From Persephonella sp. (lineage in GTDB: Bacteria; Aquificota; Aquificia; Aquificales; Hydrogenothermaceae): 36,643 nucleotides of DNA. Shown here one piece after another: positions 1 to 7,935 of the stretch. Positions within the stretch are counted from its first letter, which is position 1, and every line of letters starts with the position of its first letter. The DNA lies in NCBI GenBank assembly GCA_026987075.1, contig JALSNI010000047.1:1-36643 (forward strand), read 5' to 3'. Below the pieces are notes generated by a model. The model had not been told where the DNA came from and did no database searches. It saw only the letters and a list, made by a program, of their open reading frames with translations. Both the position numbers and the translations under genes were made by a program.

Positions 1-1
1 G

Positions 2-61
2 AAAAAATATTCCCATTTTCTTGAGATTATTGGAAAAGCCCATAGATTAGAAATAAAATAA
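2..61 (+). CDS. C-terminal end of an upstream CDS (partial, KKYSHFLEIIGKAHRLEIK*)
   Basis: Open frame from base 2 to a TAA at 59-61, immediately before the SD of the next gene; too short to identify. Confidence 0.35.
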   Translation, partial: KKYSHFLEIIGKAHRLEIK

Positions 62-73
62 ACGGAGGTCTCC

Positions 74-2071
74 ATGGAAACATTATTTCCAGAATTTACT
101 GTAAATGAAGAAAATATAGATAAACAGAAAGAATTAGTTTTAAAACAGATTAAAGAAAACAAAGAAAAAATTGAGAAATTACTTTCCTTACCAGAAAAAA
201 CTTACGAAAATTTTGTTACCCCTTATCAGCTTATCCACGAAAGGTTAGGAATGCTGTTTTTTCCTATATCCCATCTAAACTACGTAAAAAACTCCCCAAA
301 AACACAGGAGGTATACACTGAGCTAATTACTGTAATTACTGAATACTACACACAGTTAAATCAGGATGAAAGAATATACAGAGCTTTTAAAGAAATTCTA
401 CAGAAAGAAGGAGACAGGCTTTCGGAAGAAAAAAGAAAGGTGTTACAGGACGCAATAAAAGATTTTGAGCTTTCTGGTGTTGGACTGCCTGAAGAAAAAA
501 GAGAGAAAGTAAAAGAGATAAATATAAAGCTGTCTCAACTTCAAAACCAGTTTGCCCAGAATCTCCTTAATGCAACAGACAGCTATGAGATGATAATAGA
601 GGATTACGAGGATGTAAAAGAACTTCCTGATTCTGATTTACAATCTGCAAAAATTGAAAAAGATGGAAAGATTGTTTATAGATTTACCCTTCATCAGCCC
701 TCTTACATATCATACATGACTTACGGTTCAAACAGAGAGAAAAGGGAGCAGTTATACAGAGCATACGTAACAAGAGCTCCCCAAAATGAGCAGGTATTGG
801 AAGAAATCCTTCTGCTAAGGGATGACCTTGCGAAACTGTTAGGTTTTAATAGCTATGCAGAGCTTTCTCTGTCTAAAAAAATGGCCGAATCTCCAGAGCA
901 AGTTATAAGTTTTTTAAGGGAACTTGCTGTCAAAAGCAGGCCTCAGGCTGAAAAGGAGTATCAGCAGTTAAATGAGTTTGCTAAATCTTTAGGACTTGAA
1001 GGTAATGTTCAGGCTTATGACTTTGCCTACTATGCAGAGAAGCTGAAAAAGAAACAGTTTAATGTAAATGATGAGGATTACAAACCCTACTTTGAGAAAA
1101 ATGCTGTTATAAAGGGACTGTTCAATTTCCTGAAAAAGCTGTTTAAGTTAGATTTTGAGGAAGTAAAAGCTCCTGTATGGCATCCTACTGTTTCTGTTTT
1201 TCATTTATACAGAAAGGGAAATCTGATTGGAAGACTTTATTTAGATTTAGAAGCACGGAAAGGAAAAAGAGACGGTGCATGGATGGATGAATGGGTCAGT
1301 TATCACCGCAATATAGAGGGGAAAACAGTCCCTCCAGTGGCTTTTATAGTGGCTAATTTCTCTCCTTCTTCAGAGGATAGACCTTCCCTCCTTAGACCAT
1401 ACGATGTTGAGACTCTTTTCCACGAGATGGGACATGCACTCCATCACCTTCTTAGCAGAGTTGAAGAACCATTTGTCAGCGGAATATCTGGAGTTGAATG
1501 GGATGCAGTAGAGTTTCCCTCCCAGTTTTTAGAAAAGTTTGCATACGAGCCAGCAGTTTTAAAAGAGTTTGCTTACCACTATAAAACAGGAGAACCAATA
1601 CCAGAGGAGATGATTCAAAAGCTGAAAGAGTCAAAAAACTTTATGTCAGCACTGTCTATGCTGAGACAGATAGAGTTTGCCCTGTTTGATATGCTGATTC
1701 ACATAGGAAGACATACTGCAGAAGATGTTCAGAAAATTCTTGACCAGGTGAGAGAAGAAATCTCTGTAATAAAACCCCCATCATACAACAAATTCCAGTG
1801 GTCTTTCAGTCATATATTTGCTGGAGGTTATGCTGCAGGTTATTACAGCTACAAATGGGCAGAGGTGCTTTCTGCCGATGCTTACTTTATGTTTATTGAC
1901 AGCGGCATTTATAACGATGATGTAGCAGAAAGTTTTTACTCAGAAGTGCTTTCAAAAGGTGGAAGTAGACCAGCCATGGAACTGTTTAAAAATTTTGCCG
2001 GTAGAGAGCCTGATGTAGATGCACTCCTCAGGCTCAGTGGAATAAAAACATCACAGGAGGAAAAGGTATGA
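74..2071 (+). CDS. M3 family oligopeptidase (oligopeptidase A / Dcp-like zinc metallopeptidase)
   Basis: 665 aa ORF with HExxH motif in FHEMGHALHHLL and M3-like overall sequence; SD GGAGG upstream. Confidence 0.93.
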   Translation: METLFPEFTVNEENIDKQKELVLKQIKENKEKIEKLLSLPEKTYENFVTPYQLIHERLGMLFFPISHLNYVKNSPKTQEVYTELITVITEYYTQLNQDERIYRAFKEILQKEGDRLSEEKRKVLQDAIKDFELSGVGLPEEKREKVKEINIKLSQLQNQFAQNLLNATDSYEMIIEDYEDVKELPDSDLQSAKIEKDGKIVYRFTLHQPSYISYMTYGSNREKREQLYRAYVTRAPQNEQVLEEILLLRDDLAKLLGFNSYAELSLSKKMAESPEQVISFLRELAVKSRPQAEKEYQQLNEFAKSLGLEGNVQAYDFAYYAEKLKKKQFNVNDEDYKPYFEKNAVIKGLFNFLKKLFKLDFEEVKAPVWHPTVSVFHLYRKGNLIGRLYLDLEARKGKRDGAWMDEWVSYHRNIEGKTVPPVAFIVANFSPSSEDRPSLLRPYDVETLFHEMGHALHHLLSRVEEPFVSGISGVEWDAVEFPSQFLEKFAYEPAVLKEFAYHYKTGEPIPEEMIQKLKESKNFMSALSMLRQIEFALFDMLIHIGRHTAEDVQKILDQVREEISVIKPPSYNKFQWSFSHIFAGGYAAGYYSYKWAEVLSADAYFMFIDSGIYNDDVAESFYSEVLSKGGSRPAMELFKNFAGREPDVDALLRLSGIKTSQEEKV

Positions 2072-2388
2072 TAGTAGTTATGACAAAATTTCCCATCAAT
2101 CAAGAGTATCTTGAAACTTTTGAGCAGTATGCGTTAGAAAGGTTTGGTGAAAAAGGTCTGAAAGAGCAAGAAGGATTTATAAAAATGAACCTTCTAAAAC
2201 CAGAAAACTTCCCTCCAAATAGTAGAAATAACATATTTATAATAGAAACTTACTGGAAAGACATGGAATCTCTGAAAAAGTATATGGAAAGCGATGCATT
2301 CAGAAAAGCTCACGAAAATCCTCCACCAAGGGAGTGGTTTGCTGGGCATCCTGTTGTTGAGGTATATACAGTTATAAAAGAGGGGTAA
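2068..2388 (+). CDS. Antibiotic biosynthesis monooxygenase (ABM)/IsdG-like dimeric ferredoxin-fold protein
   Basis: 106 aa with ABM pattern (ETYWKDMESLKKYMESDAFRKAH); overlaps upstream stop. Confidence 0.75.
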   Translation: MIVVMTKFPINQEYLETFEQYALERFGEKGLKEQEGFIKMNLLKPENFPPNSRNNIFIIETYWKDMESLKKYMESDAFRKAHENPPPREWFAGHPVVEVYTVIKEG

Positions 2389-2389
2389 G

Positions 2390-3472
2390 ATGAACTTTAT
2401 ATCAGCAACCTATCTTATTAGCTCAGATAAGAAATTTTCTCCTGAAGATAAATTCAGTAGCTACATAAAGGAGTTATTTGGAGAGGGAAAGTTTTCTCCT
2501 AAAATTTCAGAAGCAGAATATATGTATGATGAAGACTCAGGATTACATAAAGGACTGATAAAAGTAGATTTTCCTATTGTTATCTTTAAACATAACATTG
2601 CTTCTATCCTTACATTGTTATATGGAGAACTTGTTGTCCCAGAAAATGTCAAACTTATTGATATTGAGTTTCCTCCAGCATTTCTTGACCATTTTTCTGG
2701 ACCAAACTTTGGGATTGATGGAATAAGATACATATTAAACATCAAACACAGACCATTAGTATCTATACCACTCAAATACACAAACGGTGTTGAAAAAGAA
2801 GATTTCGTAACTCTTCTTAAGAGTGTAATTGAAGGTAACCCTGACATTATAAGAGAAGATGAACTTTTCTTAGATGACTCTTACATACCTTTTGAAGAAA
2901 GGATAAATAGTGTTTGCAGAATATTAGATAACTATAGCAAAAATATTATCTACGCACCTTTGCTTCATGGAAATATTGTTGAAATAGCAGACAAAATAGA
3001 TTTTGCATCTAAAAAGGGAATAAAAGCGTTCCTGTTAAATTTATTTCCTATAGGGATAGAAAATCTGTATTTCCTATCAAAAAAATACAAAGTTGCCTTT
3101 CTAATAAATCCTGGATACCCTCCATTTTTTTATGAAAAAGACCAGTTTGGTATAGAACCCTCTTTATTTTTCGGAAAGATACTTAGATTAGCTGGTGCTG
3201 ACATGATTTTTATTCCTTCCCCATTTAGACATAAAATTGTGCCCCATTACCGCTCTGTAGAAATTGCAAACTCACTTTTAGAAAGTTTTGAAAACATAAA
3301 TAAATCATTTCCTGTAATTTATGGAGGCGTATCAGAAAAGGAGTTATATAACATATTTTCAGATTTTGGAAGTCAGGTAATAATTGATACAGAAATACCA
3401 TTTTATTCTGCAGATGTCATAACAGAAAAAGTAATCTCCCTTATGGATACTGTAAAAAGTATTAACAGGTAA
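2390..3472 (+). CDS. Divergent RuBisCO-like protein (form IV, MtnW/DK-MTP-1-P enolase-like)
   Basis: RuBisCO superfamily signatures: FSGPNFGIDGIRYILNIKHRPL, GNPDIIREDELFLDDSYIPFEERI, FGIEPSLFFGKILRLAGADMIFIPSP; next to MtnX-like phosphatase. Confidence 0.82.
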   Translation: MNFISATYLISSDKKFSPEDKFSSYIKELFGEGKFSPKISEAEYMYDEDSGLHKGLIKVDFPIVIFKHNIASILTLLYGELVVPENVKLIDIEFPPAFLDHFSGPNFGIDGIRYILNIKHRPLVSIPLKYTNGVEKEDFVTLLKSVIEGNPDIIREDELFLDDSYIPFEERINSVCRILDNYSKNIIYAPLLHGNIVEIADKIDFASKKGIKAFLLNLFPIGIENLYFLSKKYKVAFLINPGYPPFFYEKDQFGIEPSLFFGKILRLAGADMIFIPSPFRHKIVPHYRSVEIANSLLESFENINKSFPVIYGGVSEKELYNIFSDFGSQVIIDTEIPFYSADVITEKVISLMDTVKSINR

Positions 3473-3477
3473 AGAGG

Positions 3478-4158
3478 GTGGAGAAGGCAATATTTTTTTC
3501 TGATTTTGACGGAACAATAACAAAAAAAGATGTTATTGAAGCTATTATGTCTAATTTTGCACCCTCCCATTGGGAAGACATTTACACTTACCTTACAGAA
3601 GGAAAACTTGACATAGATGTAGGAATAAGAATGATGTTTAATCTACTTCCCTGTGAAAAAAAAGAAGAAATCGTAAATTGGTGTTTAGAAAATGTAGAAA
3701 TAAGAGATGGTTTTAATGAATTTTTATTGTATCTAAAGGAAAAAAACATTCCCTTTGTTATTTTAAGTGGAGGGATGGACTTTTACATATATCCACTTTT
3801 AAAGGAATATCTACCCTTGATTTATAAGATTCACTGCAATAGATTTATCTGCAAGGGAGGGAGAATGGATGTCTTTTTCGGTTATAGATGCAGTAAAGAG
3901 TGTAAGAGGAATTGTGGAGTATGTAAACCGTATATCATTCAAAAATATTACAAAAATTATAACCTGAAATTCTATGCAGGAGATGGTATTACAGACCTTG
4001 ACGCATGTCAATATAATGATATAATTTTTTCAACAGGAGGGTTCACAGAGTATTTAAAGGAGAAAAAAAAGAGGACAATAAATTTTGAAACATTCTATGA
4101 AATCGTAAATGCTATGGAGGAAATGGAGAGGGATATAAATCATGAAAATCATCTGTGA
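3478..4158 (+). CDS. mtnX: HAD-family phosphatase, MtnX-like (2-hydroxy-3-keto-5-methylthiopentenyl-1-phosphate phosphatase)
   Basis: DFDGTIT motif, LSGGMDFYI, CxxxCxxxCGxCKP cluster, FYAGDGITDLDA; GTG start; follows RuBisCO-like gene. Confidence 0.82.
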   Translation: MEKAIFFSDFDGTITKKDVIEAIMSNFAPSHWEDIYTYLTEGKLDIDVGIRMMFNLLPCEKKEEIVNWCLENVEIRDGFNEFLLYLKEKNIPFVILSGGMDFYIYPLLKEYLPLIYKIHCNRFICKGGRMDVFFGYRCSKECKRNCGVCKPYIIQKYYKNYNLKFYAGDGITDLDACQYNDIIFSTGGFTEYLKEKKKRTINFETFYEIVNAMEEMERDINHENHL

Positions 4159-4171
4159 AAAATCTGTGAAA
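4151..4171 (+). repeat. Tandem direct repeat (ATCTGTGAAA x2, 11-bp period)
   Basis: atctgtgaaa a atctgtgaaa, overlapping the mtnX stop and upstream of the cbb3 operon. Confidence 0.7.
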
Positions 4172-4214
4172 TCGTGTAAAATGTTTTCTATCAAATATTT
4201 TAGGAGGTAATCTC

Positions 4215-4976
4215 ATGGGAGAAAACACGGCCGTCAAGTGGATTCTGTTCTTCTTCTTCCCGGCCCTGTTCATTTACGGCCTGTTGCACGTTTACTCTTC
4301 AAAACCTGCACAGGCAAAAAGAACAAAAGACCTTACGGCGCAGGAAGAAGCAGGAAGGAAAGTTTACAACAAGTTCTGTGTTGGTTGTCACGGAGTTAAT
4401 GGAGACGGACAATCGGAAGCTGCAAAATTCTTCAAAGACAAGCCACCAAACTTTCACACAGCTGTTTTCAGATGGAAGTCTACTCCTGAAGGGACACTTC
4501 CAACAGATGAAGACTTGATGCACATTTTAAACTGGGGGATTCCTCAAACCCCAATGCCATCCTTCAAACTTGTTCCAGAAGTTCAAAAGAGAGCAGTCAT
4601 TGCTTACATCAAAACATTCTCAGACAGATGGGAAAAGGAAAAACCAGGAGAATCTGTATATAGACACATCAAAAAACCTGAATGGTTTGGCTCTCCTGAA
4701 TCAGTTGAAAAAGGTAAGCAGATTTACGCCCAAAACTGCACAGCATGTCACGGTGAGCAGGGAAGAGGAGATGGTCCACTTGCATCAACACTTCCTGTTC
4801 CACCAACAGACCTGACATATCCTGTTAGAGCTGCAGGTCCAAATCCAGAGGATACTTTCAGAGTTCTTACTGTTGGTCTTGAAGGTTCTCCAATGCCTAA
4901 GTTTGATTTTCTGTCTGAAGAAGATAGATGGCATCTCGTTTCTTACATTGCTTACCTCATGAACAAAGGTAAATAA
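4215..4976 (+). CDS. Membrane-anchored diheme cytochrome c
   Basis: N-terminal TM helix, two CxxCH motifs (CVGCH, CTACH); directly upstream of ccoN. Confidence 0.9.
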   Translation: MGENTAVKWILFFFFPALFIYGLLHVYSSKPAQAKRTKDLTAQEEAGRKVYNKFCVGCHGVNGDGQSEAAKFFKDKPPNFHTAVFRWKSTPEGTLPTDEDLMHILNWGIPQTPMPSFKLVPEVQKRAVIAYIKTFSDRWEKEKPGESVYRHIKKPEWFGSPESVEKGKQIYAQNCTACHGEQGRGDGPLASTLPVPPTDLTYPVRAAGPNPEDTFRVLTVGLEGSPMPKFDFLSEEDRWHLVSYIAYLMNKGK

Positions 4977-4990
4977 TAAGGAGGGTAAAA

Positions 4991-6382
4991 ATGGCAGCTA
5001 ACAATCAAGAACTGCAAAACCTTGTCAACTATGGGCTTGTTAAAGCTCATGTTGCAATGGGTCTGATATTTTTCATAATCGTTGCATTAATGGGATTTTT
5101 ATACTCTCTTCAGCTTGACGGTATATACCCATTTCCTGGCATAGAGTTTTTATCTCCTGGTAGAGTAAGAATGATTCATACAGCAGGTGCTGCATATGGA
5201 TTCCTTGTAAACATGTTTACTGGTCTTCTTTACTGGGCTGTTCCAAGATTTACAGGTTATAAGGTTCTAAGTGATGCTCTTGGATGGTTTATGTTTATTG
5301 CACTGCAAGCAGCAGTTTTAATAACGGTTGTTGCTATTCTTTTCCTTGGAATGGCAGATAACGTTGAGTGGGGTGAAACTCCATGGTGGCTTGACCCTAT
5401 AATTGTATTCTGGCTTCTGCTTCATCTATTGCAGTTTGGTGCTCCACTCTTTAAAGCCTCTCAGAGAGGGCCCCTCTACGTTACAGGCTGGTATATTTCT
5501 GCTATGCTCGTATGGACACCACTCGTTGTTTTTATGGGTAACCTGATTCCAAGATTCTGGGCTGTTGGTTCTGGTGCAGGTGCAGTTCAATCAACATTTA
5601 TTCACGACCTTGTTGGTCTTTATGTTACTCCTGTTGCGTGGGGTCTGATGTATTACTTTGTTCCTGTTATTATGAAAAAACCTATGTGGTCTCACGGTTT
5701 ATCACTTCTTGGTTTCTGGGGACTGGCATTCTTCTATCCAATGAACGGTGTTCACCACTTCCTGTGGTCTCCAATACCAATGTTTGCTCAATATTCAGCT
5801 GTTTTTGCAACAGTTGCTGTTGAGTTTGCAGTAACCTCTGTTCTTATTAACTTTATGATGACACTGAGAGGTTCTGCAGAACAGCTTAAATACAATGTTC
5901 CATTGAGATATATGTATACAGGTGCTATCTTTTACTGGATTACATGCTTCCAGTGTGCATTCCACGTAACACTTACATTCCAGAAGGTAATCCACTTTAC
6001 TGACTGGGTAACTGGACACGCTCACCTGATAATGTTTGGAACGTTTGGACTGTGGGTTCTTGGTATGGCTGAATATGTATGGCCAAGACTGTTTGGAAAA
6101 GAAACAATGTATTCAAAAGGTCTTTCAGAAGGTGCTTACTGGCTCCTTATGATTGGTGTTCTTGCGATGTTCTTTGACCTTACAGCAGCAGGTCTGGTTC
6201 AGGGATTTGACTGGATAGGTCTTAACCCATGGATAGATTCTGTAAACTTCTCTAAACCATTCTGGTATTTCAGGTCTATAGCTGGAATCATGATGATAAC
6301 AGGACTGTTCATGTATGCACTGAACTTCTATAAAACTGCAACTGCTAAAGCTGGACTTACAGCAGAGCTCAGAGAAGTGTAA
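4991..6382 (+). CDS. ccoN: cbb3-type cytochrome c oxidase subunit I
   Basis: 463 aa multi-TM haem-copper oxidase; RMIHTAGAAYGFLVN, GVHHFLWSPIP, WVTGHAHLIMFG; SD GGAGG. Confidence 0.95.
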   Translation: MAANNQELQNLVNYGLVKAHVAMGLIFFIIVALMGFLYSLQLDGIYPFPGIEFLSPGRVRMIHTAGAAYGFLVNMFTGLLYWAVPRFTGYKVLSDALGWFMFIALQAAVLITVVAILFLGMADNVEWGETPWWLDPIIVFWLLLHLLQFGAPLFKASQRGPLYVTGWYISAMLVWTPLVVFMGNLIPRFWAVGSGAGAVQSTFIHDLVGLYVTPVAWGLMYYFVPVIMKKPMWSHGLSLLGFWGLAFFYPMNGVHHFLWSPIPMFAQYSAVFATVAVEFAVTSVLINFMMTLRGSAEQLKYNVPLRYMYTGAIFYWITCFQCAFHVTLTFQKVIHFTDWVTGHAHLIMFGTFGLWVLGMAEYVWPRLFGKETMYSKGLSEGAYWLLMIGVLAMFFDLTAAGLVQGFDWIGLNPWIDSVNFSKPFWYFRSIAGIMMITGLFMYALNFYKTATAKAGLTAELREV

Positions 6383-6396
6383 GGAGGTAGGGAATT

Positions 6397-7128
6397 ATGG
6401 GTAAGATGGAACGTTTTTCATTTGTTGCGTTAGTTGCAGGAATAATTTTCTTCCTGTTTGCTGACTTTATATCTTGGGCTCTGCCGATGTTTGTTCTAAA
6501 GGATATAAAGAAAAAGTCAGTTGAAGACCTGGCAGCTGAAGCTATAGCTAAAAACACAACTGCATGGTCAGATTTTAATAAATTAGCAAGATATTATCCT
6601 GAATCTTTCAAAAAGCTTTGCGAATATACAGAAGCCTATAGTGGAGCATCTGAAGTTATTAAAGACTGTAAACCAAATGAGAAAACATTTGCAAAAGCTC
6701 TCAGAATAGGGCATAGATGGTATATAGCTGAAGGTTGCTGGAACTGCCACTCTCAGATGGTCAGACCAGTTTCTAATGAAACACTTAGATTTGGAATTCC
6801 AGGGGTTTCTAATACTGTATCTTATCCTTCTGAATTCCAGAACGAGCTCCAGGCTCCTGTTCTCTGGGGAACAAAGAGAGTTGGACCTGACCTTATAAGG
6901 GAAGCTGCTGTTCATAACATTGGATGGCAGGTGGCACACCTCTATAACCCTCAATCTACATCTCCAGGCTCTAATATGCCCGGATATCCATGGTTTTTTG
7001 AGAAAGATAAAAATGGAAATATTGTTCCTAACGAAAGAGGTCTTGCTCTTCTTACTTACGTGATGTGGCTTGGTAGCTGGGAAGTAAAACCACCTAAGCC
7101 ATTTAGAGTAGAAACTGCAGAAAAATAG
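6397..7128 (+). CDS. ccoO: cbb3-type cytochrome c oxidase subunit II
   Basis: 243 aa, single TM, EGCWNCHSQMVRPV haem motif, GTKRVGPDLIRE. Confidence 0.95.
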   Translation: MGKMERFSFVALVAGIIFFLFADFISWALPMFVLKDIKKKSVEDLAAEAIAKNTTAWSDFNKLARYYPESFKKLCEYTEAYSGASEVIKDCKPNEKTFAKALRIGHRWYIAEGCWNCHSQMVRPVSNETLRFGIPGVSNTVSYPSEFQNELQAPVLWGTKRVGPDLIREAAVHNIGWQVAHLYNPQSTSPGSNMPGYPWFFEKDKNGNIVPNERGLALLTYVMWLGSWEVKPPKPFRVETAEK

Positions 7129-7163
7129 GGGCTGTAGTGCCCCCTTTCTCCTAAAAAGGAGAA
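7128..7163 (+). other. Two consecutive hairpins in the ccoO-downstream intergenic region
   Basis: GGGGC-tgtagt-GCCCC (7128-7143) and TTCTCC-taaaaa-GGAGAA (7146-7163). Confidence 0.6.
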
Positions 7164-7177
7164 TATGGAGGTAAAAG

Positions 7178-7474
7178 ATGAGAATATCTCAAAAAACAGT
7201 AGCTTTACTTATACTGTTCATATTCCTGTTTGTTGTTGGAACAATTATCGCAGTCAGAACAGTTGCATATCTTGAAGCTGGTATGTCCGGTTCTGAGATG
7301 AAAGGCTTCCTTGTGGAAGTAATAGCCTATGTTGTAGCTCTTACTGGATGGTTTTTACTATTTGTCTATTCTTATATGAAGGGGGATTTTAAGGATATAG
7401 AAGGTCCCAAATATGAGATTTTAGAGATGGAAGAAAAAATTGTAAAAGCAGAAAAAGAAGGAGGTAAATACTGA
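7178..7474 (+). CDS. Small two-TM membrane protein of cbb3 operon
   Basis: 98 aa with two hydrophobic segments; SD GGAGGT; position in oxidase operon. Confidence 0.75.
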   Translation: MRISQKTVALLILFIFLFVVGTIIAVRTVAYLEAGMSGSEMKGFLVEVIAYVVALTGWFLLFVYSYMKGDFKDIEGPKYEILEMEEKIVKAEKEGGKY

Positions 7475-7698
7475 TGGCTTCACATCTTGAAAATACAAAG
7501 GCTGTAGATAAAATAACATACGTTACAGATGCAGTTCCAACATGGTGGATGCTGTTCTGGATTGGTTATATTCTGTTTGCTGTTGCTTACATTGTTTTTG
7601 ACTGGATTCCAGATTTCTTAGGCTGGCTTGATGTTTTAGGAAAGGGCCCAGAAGCAGCAGATAAGTATATCTGGCTTAGAGAGTTAATGAGACATTAA
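7474..7698 (+). CDS. Small FixP_N/CcoP N-terminal-like membrane subunit
   Basis: 74 aa; PTWWMLFWIGYILFAVAYIVF resembles the CcoP N-terminal TM domain; no haem motif. Confidence 0.65.
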   Translation: MASHLENTKAVDKITYVTDAVPTWWMLFWIGYILFAVAYIVFDWIPDFLGWLDVLGKGPEAADKYIWLRELMRH

Positions 7699-7734
7699 TA
7701 AAACAGTAAATTGAACTCAATAATACTTTATTGA

Positions 7735-7761
7735 AGAAGGGGCGTTAAGCCCCTTTTTTTT
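7735..7761 (+). terminator. Rho-independent terminator of the cbb3 operon
   Basis: GGGGC-gttaa-GCCCC followed by T8. Confidence 0.9.
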
Positions 7762-7845
7762 GCTTCATGATAGTTTTCGGTTTTATTATGTGAAATTATT
7801 TATACCGTAAATACCCGTATTTAAATTAGAAATTTAATAAAAAGA

Positions 7846-7874
7846 TTGACATTTTATTAATTGTATTTTATCTT
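7846..7874 (+). promoter_or_regulatory. Sigma70-type promoter upstream of candidate sRNA
   Basis: TTGACA (7846-7851), 17-bp spacer, TATCTT (7869-7874). Confidence 0.6.
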
Positions 7875-7880
7875 ATTAAT

Positions 7881-7935
7881 ACCTCCCCCCTCCCTCCCCC
7901 CAATTTCTGAGGCTCCGCAATGGAGCCTCCTTTTT
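7881..7935 (+). ncRNA. Candidate C-rich small RNA (about 55 nt) with anti-SD-like 5' end
   Basis: Predicted TSS about 7 nt after the -10; ACCTCCCCCCTCCCTCCCCCC then a terminator hairpin; no ORF. Confidence 0.5.
7909..7935 (+). terminator. Rho-independent terminator
   Basis: GAGGCTCC-gcaat-GGAGCCTC followed by CTTTTT. Confidence 0.88.

Noticed and set aside
2461-2847. 128-aa minus-strand ORF inside the RuBisCO-like gene
   Set aside because: Antisense to a clearly conserved CDS, no recognisable domain; same reasoning for the other small antisense ORFs in the track.
3901-3945. Cys cluster (CSKECKRNCGVCKP) in the MtnX-like protein as a novel zinc finger insertion
   Set aside because: A CxxCGxCKP-type segment is, as I recall, a normal feature of MtnX-family phosphatases.
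7735-7935. Two terminators as arms of a mobile element or CRISPR-like repeat
   Set aside because: The stems differ in sequence, there are no direct repeats or spacers, and there is no transposase; they read better as separate terminators.
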